Below are positions 1-6,425 of a DNA stretch of 26,288 bases, one piece after another. The DNA is taken from contig CAKQPF010000050.1 in NCBI GenBank assembly GCA_934256705.1, forward strand, positions 1 to 26,288, written 5' to 3'. How positions within the stretch are numbered: position 1 is the first letter of the stretch; each line of letters opens with the position of its first letter. The translations under genes were made by a program, and so were the position numbers. The notes under the pieces were generated by a model. That model searched no databases, was not told the DNA's origin, and was given only the letters and a program-made list of their open reading frames with translations. Source of the DNA: an uncultured Prevotella sp. (GTDB lineage: Bacteria > Bacteroidota > Bacteroidia > Bacteroidales > Bacteroidaceae).

Positions 1-75
1 CACCCTTAGCTCAGTTGGTAGAGCACCTGACTCTTAATCAGGGTGTCCAGAGTTCGAACCTCTGAGGGTGTACCA
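1..75 (+). tRNA. tRNA-Lys (anticodon CTT), first base cut off by window edge
   Basis: A full cloverleaf can be folded: D-stem GCTC/GAGC, anticodon stem CCTGA/TCAGG with a seven-base loop whose middle triplet CTT is at 33-35, and T-stem CAGAG/CTCTG. The 3' acceptor strand AGGGTGT (65-71) needs an A before position 1, so the gene starts one base outside the window. The discriminator A at 72 is followed by an encoded CCA at 73-75, unlike the tRNA-Asp and tRNA-Pro genes further along. It reads AAG lysine codons. Confidence 0.95.
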
Positions 76-78
76 AAG

Positions 79-114
79 AAAAGGTCTTAATCACTTTGAT
101 TAAGACCTTTTTTT
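79..114 (+). terminator. Rho-independent terminator of tRNA-Lys
   Basis: A 13-bp stem (AAAGGTCTTAATC paired with GATTAAGACCTTT) with a five-base ACTTT loop is followed directly by a run of T. It begins three bases after the tRNA CCA end, so it ends that transcript. Confidence 0.9.
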
Positions 115-118
115 GTTG

Positions 119-175
119 GTCGCCGGTTGTTGGTCTGGGGCTACCAACGGGAAAAGCCGTTGGCACAGTGGCGAC
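119..175. other. Structured intergenic sequence with competing hairpins
   Basis: GTCGCC (119-124) can pair with GGCGAC (170-175). Inside it, two hairpins exclude each other: GTTGGT (129-134) with ACCAAC (143-148), and CCAACGG (144-150) with CCGTTGG (157-163). It lies between the tRNA-Lys terminator and the 3' end of the Lrp gene. It may be the end of the lrp transcript or an unrecognised small RNA; no promoter was found for it. Confidence 0.3.
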
Positions 176-237
176 GCCTGTCTGGGAGATTTCTTCCCTT
201 TTCTTTTAGCCCTTATATATATAAATAAGGTGAAAGC

Positions 238-717
238 CTATATTGCCACACCGAAATCATTCTTGATTTCCTCCATGACGAATGTGGATTCGAGGGAACC
301 GAGCATGGGAAGCTGACCGAGAACATTCAGCACAAACTCCTGATAATATTTCATGTCAGGCGAATGCACCTTCAGCAGATAGTCGAAACGACCAGAGATG
401 TTGTAGCATTCCGTCACCTCCGGTATCTCCTTTATCGTGTTGCAGAACTCCTGGGCCACCGTCTTGTTCAGCGGAGACAGTTTGACACTGCAGAACACCA
501 CAAACCCCTTGTGCATCTTCTCTGCATCAAGAATCGTCACATATCGCTTGATGAAGCCCTCACGCTCCATACGCTTGATACGCTCAAAGACTGGTGTACT
601 ACTCAGATTTACTTCGCGAGATATCTCCTTTATGGTAAGGCGAGCGTCCTGCTGGAGGCATCTCAGGATGGAGATATCCACGCTGTCAAGTGCTTCAATT
701 ACTTGTTTTGTTGCCAT
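238..717 (-). CDS. Lrp/AsnC family transcriptional regulator
   Basis: This 159-residue protein has the standard Lrp/AsnC length and plan. Residues 12-60 form a winged helix-turn-helix (ILRCLQQDARLTIKEISREV, then a recognition helix around SSTPVFERIKRM). Residues 68-145 form the RAM ligand-binding and oligomerisation domain. Family members usually bind amino acids and act as octamers wrapping DNA. It is transcribed divergently from metY, 169 bp away, with back-to-back promoters, so a role in regulating metY and itself is likely but inferred. The effector is unknown; methionine or a related sulfur amino acid would fit the neighbour. The ATG at 717 is the natural start. Confidence 0.93.
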   Translation of the reverse strand: MATKQVIEALDSVDISILRCLQQDARLTIKEISREVNLSSTPVFERIKRMEREGFIKRYVTILDAEKMHKGFVVFCSVKLSPLNKTVAQEFCNTIKEIPEVTECYNISGRFDYLLKVHSPDMKYYQEFVLNVLGQLPMLGSLESTFVMEEIKNDFGVAI

Positions 718-756
718 AATTATATCATTTTACAGAATATTATTCTACTTCGAGTG

Positions 757-787
757 CAAAGGTAGCATATTTTTCCAATATAACAAA
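757..787 (-). promoter_or_regulatory. Promoter of the Lrp-family gene
   Basis: Read on the minus strand, TTTG (784-787), a 19-bp spacer and TACCTTTG (757-764) match the Bacteroidota -33/-7 consensus. The -7 element ends about 40 bp before the ATG at 717. Confidence 0.7.
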
Positions 788-801
788 CTTTTCTTGGAAA
801 A
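771..801. promoter_or_regulatory. Inverted repeat between divergent lrp and metY promoters (candidate operator)
   Basis: TTTTCCAA (771-778) and TTGGAAAA (794-801) form a perfect 8-bp inverted repeat with a 15-bp spacer. The arms are 23 bp apart centre to centre, about two helical turns. The repeat covers the -33 element of the metY promoter and flanks that of lrp, which is where a dimeric or octameric Lrp-type regulator would control both genes. The assignment to this regulator is inferred. Confidence 0.45.
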
Positions 802-825
802 TACATCTATTTTGTATTACCTTTG
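794..825 (+). promoter_or_regulatory. Promoter of metY
   Basis: TTG (794-796) and TACCTTTG (818-825) fit the Bacteroidota -33/-7 elements with a spacer of about 20 bp. The start codon is 61 bp downstream, preceded by an A-rich leader and AGAAAGGA at 871-878. Confidence 0.65.
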
Positions 826-886
826 CATCAGAAAACAAAAGACAAACAATAACAAACATAAAAATAACAAAGAAAGGAACAGAATT

Positions 887-2173
887 ATGGCAAATCAGAA
901 ATTACACCTTGAAACTCTCGCTCTCCATGTAGGTCAGGAACAGGCAGATCCAGCCACAGACGCTCGCGCAGTGCCTATCTATCAGACCACTTCCTACGTG
1001 TTCCACAACTCACAGCACGCAGCTGACCGCTTCGGACTACGCGATGCAGGCAATATATACGGTCGTCTGACCAATTCCACCCAGGGCGTTTTCGAAGACA
1101 GAATTGCCGCTCTGGAAGGCGGTGTAGCTGGTCTTGCAGTGGCTTCCGGTGCTGCCGCAGTGACTTACGCCTTGCAGAATGTGCTGCAGAACGGTGACCA
1201 CATCGTAGCTGCCGACAATCTCTACGGTGGCAGTTACAACCTCATCACCCACACCCTCACCACCCAAGGCGTGGAATACACCATAGTGGATTTCAGCGAT
1301 CTCGCTGCCGTGGAGGCTGCTATCCGTCCTAACACCAAGGTGGTCTATGGCGAGACATTCGGCAATCCTAACGCTGACGTCAGCAATCTCGATGCCCTTG
1401 CAGAGATAGCACATCGCCACAATGCGCTCTTTATCGTTGACAACACCTTCGCTCCTATCCTCATCCGCCCTATCGAGCACGGTGCTGACGTGGTGGTACA
1501 TTCCGCTACAAAGTTTATCGGCGGTCACGGAAGTTCACTCGGCGGCGTGATAGTGGATGCCGGCAAGTTTGATTTCAAGGCTAATGCCGACAAATTCCCT
1601 ACCCTTGCCAAACCAGACCCTTCCTATCATGGAGCCGTATTCGCTGATGTAGCAGGCGCAGCTGCCTTCGTGACAAGAATCCGCGCTGTGCTTCTCCGCG
1701 ACACGGGTGCCACTATCTCCCCATTCAATGCGTGGATTCTCCTCCAGGGTGTCGAGTCTCTGCCTCTGCGCATAGAGCGTCACGTGGAGAATGCCCTCAA
1801 GGTGGTGGATTATCTGAGCAAGCATCCTAAGGTGGCTAAGGTGCACCACCCTTCCATCCCTACCCATCCTTCCCACGAACTCTATCAGAAGTATTTCCCG
1901 AAGGGCGGTGGCAGCATCTTCACCTTCGAGATAAAGGGCGGTCAGGAAGAGGCTTGGGCTTTCATCGACCATCTCAAGATATTCTCTCTCCTTGCCAATG
2001 TGGCTGACGTGAAGTCGCTGGCTATCCACCCTGCCACCACCACTCACTCCCAACTGTCACCTGAAGAGCTCGCCGAGCAGCACATCACGCCTTCTACCAT
2101 CCGTCTCTCCATCGGTGTGGAGCATATTGATGACATCATCGCTGACCTCGACCAGGCTTTCGCACAGATATAA
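887..2173 (+). CDS. metY: O-acetylhomoserine aminocarboxypropyltransferase (sulfhydrylase)
   Basis: This 428-residue PLP enzyme belongs to the Cys/Met metabolism family. It converts O-acetylhomoserine and sulfide to homocysteine in the cytoplasm, which feeds methionine synthesis. The PLP lysine is K209 in SATKFIGGHG; VDNTFAP (184-190) and YGRLTNST (58-65) are further family signatures. The insert after GGVIVDAG, ending in PDPSYHG, and the length of about 430 residues favour O-acetylhomoserine sulfhydrylase over the shorter cystathionine or methionine gamma-lyases (about 390). The open frame extends upstream to 437, but that part is antisense to the Lrp gene; ATG 887 follows the promoter and an AGAAAGGA ribosome site and gives the family-typical N-terminus. 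It is divergent from a likely Lrp-type regulator. Confidence 0.93.
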   Translation: MANQKLHLETLALHVGQEQADPATDARAVPIYQTTSYVFHNSQHAADRFGLRDAGNIYGRLTNSTQGVFEDRIAALEGGVAGLAVASGAAAVTYALQNVLQNGDHIVAADNLYGGSYNLITHTLTTQGVEYTIVDFSDLAAVEAAIRPNTKVVYGETFGNPNADVSNLDALAEIAHRHNALFIVDNTFAPILIRPIEHGADVVVHSATKFIGGHGSSLGGVIVDAGKFDFKANADKFPTLAKPDPSYHGAVFADVAGAAAFVTRIRAVLLRDTGATISPFNAWILLQGVESLPLRIERHVENALKVVDYLSKHPKVAKVHHPSIPTHPSHELYQKYFPKGGGSIFTFEIKGGQEEAWAFIDHLKIFSLLANVADVKSLAIHPATTTHSQLSPEELAEQHITPSTIRLSIGVEHIDDIIADLDQAFAQI

Positions 2174-2266
2174 ATCGACAACAACACAATCATTCAATAT
2201 ATCTGCAAACTACAAACATCACGTTTGGTAATACAAGACAACACAATCACGAATAAACCTATCCTT

Positions 2267-2306
2267 CAGGAAGGAAGCAGCGATGCTTTCTTCCTGTTTT
2301 CGTTTT
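2267..2306 (+). terminator. Terminator of metY
   Basis: A 13-bp stem, CAGGAAGGAAGCA (2267-2279) with TGCTTTCTTCCTG (2284-2296), has one G-U pair and a GCGA tetraloop. It is followed by TTTTCGTTTTG. It lies about 95 bp after the metY stop. Confidence 0.8.
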
Positions 2307-2369
2307 GTCAAACTGTGTCCCGTATGCTTACATTTCAAGTTCCACAAGCTCCTTTCCATTATATAGAAA

Positions 2370-2571
2370 GCAAAAATTGTCCGATTTTTCCGTTTGAAAG
2401 CAACCAAACGAAAGTTCTCTTGCAACAATTTGATAATCAATACATTGCAAAAGCATAGCTTTTAGAGTGTAAAAGCATAGATATTGGAGGCTAAAAGCAT
2501 AGTTATTACACCACAATATCTATGCTTTTGCAGCGTGAAAGCTCAGTCATCGCCTTTCGATAGCATTGGCA
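2370..2571. repeat. Dispersed ~200 bp repeat element with internal 22-bp repeats (copy A)
   Basis: The 10-mer AAAAGCATAG occurs at 2449, 2471 and 2493, exactly 22 bp apart. An inverted copy lies at 2520-2529. The left flank holds AAAATTGTCC (2373-2382) and TGATAATCAA (2431-2440), and the right flank reads GCAGCGTGAAAGCTCAG. All of these recur in the same order, in reverse complement, at 25095-25298 (copy B). The copy sits in the convergent gap between metY and the envelope operon and contains no gene. The borders are estimated from where the two copies stop matching. Confidence 0.8.
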
Positions 2572-2626
2572 TCACCTTTTTGTTCGATTTTTCCCAGAGA
2601 TCTTATTCAAAGCCAAAAGTAACTCG

Positions 2627-2659
2627 CATTCTTCATTCTTCATTCTTCATTCTTCATTT
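2627..2659. repeat. Heptanucleotide microsatellite (CATTCTT)n
   Basis: Four perfect CATTCTT units run from 2627 to 2654, followed by a partial fifth (CATTT). It is intergenic, so changes in copy number would not shift a reading frame. Confidence 0.9.
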
Positions 2660-2670
2660 CACAATAAAGA

Positions 2671-2710
2671 AGGGCGCATCAAAAGCCCCGAAAGACCATT
2701 GATACACCCT
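2671..2710 (-). terminator. Terminator hairpin of the envelope operon
   Basis: AGGGCGCATCAA (2671-2682) pairs with TTGATACACCCT (2699-2710). The two imperfect pairs are C-A on the plus strand but G-U in the minus-strand RNA, so the structure fits a minus-strand transcript, i.e. the operon ending at 2742. A near-perfect relative of this hairpin lies at 5669-5710. Confidence 0.65.
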
Positions 2711-2741
2711 ATAGATGTCTGTCCGAAAAAAGACGGAGATA

Positions 2742-3500
2742 TTACTTTCTCAACTCAAGTCCTACCTCAAACTTGGTAGTCTTATCCATGAGATCAGGAA
2801 GCTGGTCGAGTACGCCCTTGAGCATCAGGAATGACTTGAGGTCTTCCTCGTCCATATCGCCTGTAGGAACCTTTGAGAGAACACCTACCATAGTGGCAAT
2901 CATTGGCTGAACGAATGCCTTATCCACGAAGAAGTAAGGGTTTGCACCGTTCCAACGGATGTTTACTGGAATAGGACCGAACTGCTTGAGGATTGTCTTA
3001 ACCTGCGCCTTGAGAGCTGCATCATCAATATCCTCAGTCACCTTGTCTGCATTTAGGGTCACAGCAAGGAGGTTGTCATTTACCACTGTGTATGAAGCAT
3101 AGCCATTAGCTTCCTCCCATTTTACGTCGTCACCATCTTCATCATCAGAATATACTGCATTGATTTTGCCGTCAGATGTGAATGTTACGCTCTGCAAGAC
3201 GTTTGGAAGGAACTTGTTTGCCAAGGTATTCACCAGCGGAGTAACAGTCTCATTGATTTTCAAAGGCATAGATGTTTCCCCTAAAGGAATGTTGATTGCA
3301 GCATCATCGTCAATCTCCCATGTGATGATGGCTGAGCCCTTATAGCCTGTCCATTCATCACCTTCCTGCCATACTTTCCATGTACCCTCGATAGCCTGAA
3401 GGCGCTTTGCGCCTGATCCTTCGTTGTCATCGTCGTCGCCACAAGATGCAAGGAAGCTCATAGAGCATACCATTGCCAAAAGATAAATAAACTTTTTCAT
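2742..3500 (-). CDS. Acidic-signal surface lipoprotein of unknown function
   Basis: This is a 252-residue lipoprotein. Residues 1-19 form a signal peptide and the lipobox FLASC puts the lipidated cysteine at 20. The GDDDDNE stretch right after the cysteine resembles the acidic lipoprotein export signal that sends lipoproteins to the cell surface in Bacteroidota. The first part of the mature protein (IEGTWKVWQ, then ITWEID) resembles the start of lipocalin-like lipoproteins; no enzyme motif is visible. The start is set at ATG 3500 because the in-frame extension to 3686 overlaps the upstream gene and would bury the signal peptide. It is the last gene of a three-gene operon, 44 bp after the barrel protein. 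Function not recognised. Confidence 0.85.
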   Translation of the reverse strand: MKKFIYLLAMVCSMSFLASCGDDDDNEGSGAKRLQAIEGTWKVWQEGDEWTGYKGSAIITWEIDDDAAINIPLGETSMPLKINETVTPLVNTLANKFLPNVLQSVTFTSDGKINAVYSDDEDGDDVKWEEANGYASYTVVNDNLLAVTLNADKVTEDIDDAALKAQVKTILKQFGPIPVNIRWNGANPYFFVDKAFVQPMIATMVGVLSKVPTGDMDEEDLKSFLMLKGVLDQLPDLMDKTTKFEVGLELRK

Positions 3501-3544
3501 TTTCTTCTTTGATAAAATTGTTTTGTAATTATTGAATATAGTTT

Positions 3545-4348
3545 TTATTTCAGTTGATAGATCACGCCGATAGTGCCATAGATAGGATACATGGTCTGCT
3601 CTATCGTGTCGAAATCTTTCTGGAAGATACCGGTCAATCCCCATGACAGGTCGGCTTTCAGTCCCCAACGCTTGGTGATATACCAATCGGCGCCAAAGTC
3701 AATGCCAAACTGCCAAGTGCGCATATCGTCTGAGAAATCATAGTCGCCACGCTCACCTTCATTATGACCTAACATCACTTTCTGACCTGTAGGGTCGCCT
3801 TTTTCATGCCCTTCTTCCTGTCTGCGAAGGTAGCCATCGTATGCCCACCCCTCAAATTTACTGGCAGATACGTAGCTGACGTATGGTCCAAGCTTTAGGC
3901 GCACTTGCGGATTGAGGTCGTACGTCACCTGCAAAGGCACGGTGATAAGACTCATATCCACCTTTGTCACCACGCTGCCGGTGAACATTCCTTCCAGTTC
4001 CTCGCCGCCACGCACTATCTTCATGTGGTAGCCTTTCACGCCGGCATCGGTCCGCATGGCCTTGTTCTCAAAGTGAAGTCCACCGAGAAATCCCCATTTT
4101 CCGGAGATGGCATGATGGGCATCCACACCGAGAACAAAGTTTGGCTGAAGGGTATAGCTATGCAGCGTGCGGATGCTGGCAGGCATTCCGACAGGTGCGG
4201 TGCCACCGATGTTGTAACCTATATGGACATAGTACCGGTAATCATGCAGGTATTTGTTCCATGCAGTCCAGTTTTCTTTCTGTTCCTCGTCTGCCAATGC
4301 GCACATGGTGCTCATCATCAGCAGCGCAAATATCATGATTTTTCTCAT
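3545..4348 (-). CDS. Outer-membrane beta-barrel protein (PorT/OMP_b-brl_2 type)
   Basis: This 267-residue protein has a signal peptide (residues 1-19, ending ALA) and alternating amphipathic strands typical of small barrels, for example YVHIGYNIGG, WGFLGGLHFENKAM, VRLKLGPYVSYVSASKF, WQFGIDFGADWYITKRW and the closing strand YGTIGVIYQLK ending near the C-terminus. It fits the porin-like PorT/OMP_b-brl_2 group of Bacteroidota. Four bases separate it from the PCMD gene upstream, so the two are almost certainly co-transcribed. A role in binding or passing a ligand with its two lipoprotein partners is possible but not shown. Confidence 0.8.
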   Translation of the reverse strand: MRKIMIFALLMMSTMCALADEEQKENWTAWNKYLHDYRYYVHIGYNIGGTAPVGMPASIRTLHSYTLQPNFVLGVDAHHAISGKWGFLGGLHFENKAMRTDAGVKGYHMKIVRGGEELEGMFTGSVVTKVDMSLITVPLQVTYDLNPQVRLKLGPYVSYVSASKFEGWAYDGYLRRQEEGHEKGDPTGQKVMLGHNEGERGDYDFSDDMRTWQFGIDFGADWYITKRWGLKADLSWGLTGIFQKDFDTIEQTMYPIYGTIGVIYQLK

Positions 4349-4352
4349 TGCT

Positions 4353-5540
4353 TTATCTGATATCTTCTACTCTTGAGTCACTGTTCTCTTCGCACGTCAC
4401 CTTGAATTTGTCCACCCAAAGCGTGCTGCCTACAGCTCCCATAAACTCCGCTCCGTTGGTGCTCGATGAGCATACCACCGTGAGACTGTAGCCACCTGTC
4501 TTCAGTTTCTTCATATCCACGGATTTGCGATAGACGAAATTGAGCGTGAACGGTGTCCATTCCGGCGTATTGTCGATGTTGTCAAGCACGGCAAGTGCCA
4601 CCACCTGGTCACTGGTCTGCACGTTGTTGCCATAGAGTAGCACGGCTTCACCCTTGGCATTGTGGTTGTCATAGAGCACGGCATAGATGGTGCCGTAGTC
4701 CTTTTGGTCCAGCACGTGCATGTATTTGTCGGTAAACGTCTCACCTGCCTTATACTTATAATATCCCGTTAATGTCTTTGGCGGTGCTTCAAAGCTGAAC
4801 GGACGACCGAACTTAGTGGCCGACATGGCATCCTGCAAGGCATTTGACGGGTCAAACTGTCCGATGAAGAGATTGCCGGCAGCGATAGGTTTCTGCACCA
4901 TATCGGCAAGACCACTGGTTCGGCTGGTGGTCAGTTTGACTCCATTGCCCTCATATCCCTCTTCAAGAGGCGAGGTAGGATAATTCTCCGCCGCCGTCGA
5001 ACTGTTGCTTATCTTGTATCCAGGGTTTCCTGTTGCCCAGATAGGTTCCTTGGTTGTCTTGCCGTTGGAGCCTTTCCACGGCTCGGTCCAGATGTAATAG
5101 CCTTTGTCCTGATAGCAGTTTTCAAAATTGAATTCATGCTCTCTGCCGAAATCGAGCATCTTCTTGATGCTTACGAAATAGATGCGGGTCCACTGTCCGT
5201 CCTCAGATGTAACGGTATATTTCACCGAACCTTTGGTGAAATCATGCACACTGCCGTTAGCCGGCGATATCGTTGCGCCGGGAGTGAGGCGGAAGAGCGG
5301 GGCTATCTGCGTCAGATCTGCCGTTCCACTCATCGTAAACTCTATCTTGTTCTGGTCGGACTGCACATATTTCAATGTGTCGGAATCAAAGAGGAACCAA
5401 CTGTCCAGATTGTCTCCTGCATGTATATATGCCTGCTCTATGTCACATTCTGCATTCAAGGGCTCATCCTTGAAGCATGAACTGATACCTGTAAGGACGC
5501 CCATTGCTAAGAGGGCAGACATAAATCCTGAGTTTCTCAT
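4353..5540 (-). CDS. PCMD-domain lipoprotein
   Basis: This 395-residue lipoprotein has a signal peptide ending in the lipobox GISSC (lipid cysteine 22), followed by an acidic FKDEP stretch. Residues about 30-130 look like an N-terminal Ig-like module (VHDFTKGSVKYTVTSEDGQW). Residues about 135-385 match the PCMD (putative carbohydrate metabolism) fold: FNFENCYQDKGYYIWTEP, the conserved NPGYKI, GNGVKLTT, GTIYAVLYD and a C-terminal LWVDKF strand. PCMD proteins are thought to bind or process glycans at the cell surface; the activity is unproven. It is the first gene of a three-gene operon and has its own promoter. Confidence 0.85.
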   Translation of the reverse strand: MRNSGFMSALLAMGVLTGISSCFKDEPLNAECDIEQAYIHAGDNLDSWFLFDSDTLKYVQSDQNKIEFTMSGTADLTQIAPLFRLTPGATISPANGSVHDFTKGSVKYTVTSEDGQWTRIYFVSIKKMLDFGREHEFNFENCYQDKGYYIWTEPWKGSNGKTTKEPIWATGNPGYKISNSSTAAENYPTSPLEEGYEGNGVKLTTSRTSGLADMVQKPIAAGNLFIGQFDPSNALQDAMSATKFGRPFSFEAPPKTLTGYYKYKAGETFTDKYMHVLDQKDYGTIYAVLYDNHNAKGEAVLLYGNNVQTSDQVVALAVLDNIDNTPEWTPFTLNFVYRKSVDMKKLKTGGYSLTVVCSSSTNGAEFMGAVGSTLWVDKFKVTCEENSDSRVEDIR

Positions 5541-5568
5541 TTTGCTTTTTTTATGTTTAATAGGCGGA

Positions 5569-5600
5569 CAAAGTTAAGAAGAAAACACTAAACAACCAAA
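5569..5600 (-). promoter_or_regulatory. Promoter of the PCMD/barrel/lipoprotein operon
   Basis: On the minus strand, TTTG (5597-5600), a 20-bp spacer and TAACTTTG (5569-5576) match the Bacteroidota consensus, about 30 bp before the ATG at 5540. Confidence 0.75.
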
Positions 5601-5668
5601 AATTATGTAAATATTTAGATATTTTTACCTAAAAAAACATCAAAATATTGATATAGCATAAAACGAGA

Positions 5669-5710
5669 AGAGGGCATATCAAAAGCCTTTCGACTATTGA
5701 TATGCCCTCT
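5669..5710. terminator. Perfect 14-bp stem-loop, terminator of the small barrel gene
   Basis: AGAGGGCATATCAA (5669-5682) and TTGATATGCCCTCT (5697-5710) pair perfectly around a 14-base loop. It lies about 50 bp past the stop of the gene ending at 5759. The same hairpin, diverged, ends the next operon at 2671-2710, so it belongs to a family of dispersed terminator-like hairpins. Confidence 0.7.
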
Positions 5711-5758
5711 GTCTGTTATAATTTATTGAGAGTCTTGTATGTCTTTATCTCAAAATGA

Positions 5759-6205
5759 TTAGATACCAAGCTTGATACCAAGTGAGAAATAAGAATCATC
5801 ACCACCGTCAATCCACTGATACTTGCCCTCTACGAAGCCTGTAACATTGCTTGAGAACTTGTAGTTGATACCAGCACCAAGGTTTACGAGGAGGTTTGTC
5901 TCGCCGTCACACTCCTTTGGCTTAACATAATCAAGACCGATACCTACGAGCGGATAGAACTTGAAACCGCTTCCGAGTGGGATATTATAGTGGAAGTCTG
6001 CCTCCAACTGGAAACATGTGCAATCCTCGATAAAGTAATAATTGAAAGAAGGAGAGAACTCAAACTTGTCAGTAAGATCACCACTGAAACCGATGCCGAG
6101 ACCGAAATCACTACGAAGGTCGCCCTTGATATCTACAGTCTTGATCTGTGCAGATGCTGTCATTGCTACGAGCGCAAGCATCATTGAAATGATAATTTTC
6201 TTCAT
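5759..6205 (-). CDS. Small outer-membrane beta-barrel protein
   Basis: This 148-residue protein has a clear signal peptide (MKKIIISMMLALVAMTASAQ, residues 1-20). The mature part is a run of short amphipathic strands: DFGLGIGFSGDLT, FEFSPSFNYYF, FQLEADFHYNIPLG, FKFYPLVGIGLDYV, LLVNLGAGINYKF, VTGFVEGKYQWI and the closing YFSLGIKLGI. This is typical of an eight-stranded, OmpX/OmpA-like barrel in the outer membrane. Start ATG 6205 is preferred over the in-frame 6259 because it begins the signal peptide and lies about 80 bp after the promoter. It is a single-gene unit; ligand and function are unknown. Confidence 0.85.
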   Translation of the reverse strand: MKKIIISMMLALVAMTASAQIKTVDIKGDLRSDFGLGIGFSGDLTDKFEFSPSFNYYFIEDCTCFQLEADFHYNIPLGSGFKFYPLVGIGLDYVKPKECDGETNLLVNLGAGINYKFSSNVTGFVEGKYQWIDGGDDSYFSLGIKLGI

Positions 6206-6282
6206 AATTATTAGTTTGTTTTGAATAATGTTTATCAACTGTTTTCGCCAAACAGCCAATGTGATTACTTAGTTTCTGTTCG

Positions 6283-6314
6283 CAAAAGTAGTTTTTTTAT
6301 TTCAAACTAACAAA
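6283..6314 (-). promoter_or_regulatory. Promoter of the small barrel gene
   Basis: On the minus strand, TTTG (6311-6314), a 20-bp spacer and TACTTTTG (6283-6290) match the consensus. Confidence 0.7.
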
Positions 6315-6425
6315 TAAAACTATATAAAATTAACATTATAGCACACATTTTGAATAAATAGTGCTAACTAAGCGGCATTTTCCCGCTATTTTCCTCTTGA
6401 TTAGCCACGTTTCACCATGCACTTT

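Noticed and set aside
437..886. N-terminal extension of metY to 437
   Set aside because: It runs antisense through the Lrp gene and both promoters; ATG 887 gives the family-typical N-terminus.
6339..6366. TAGCAC/GTGCTA inverted repeat
   Set aside because: Only six base pairs with a 16-base loop, upstream of a promoter that already explains the gene; expected by chance.
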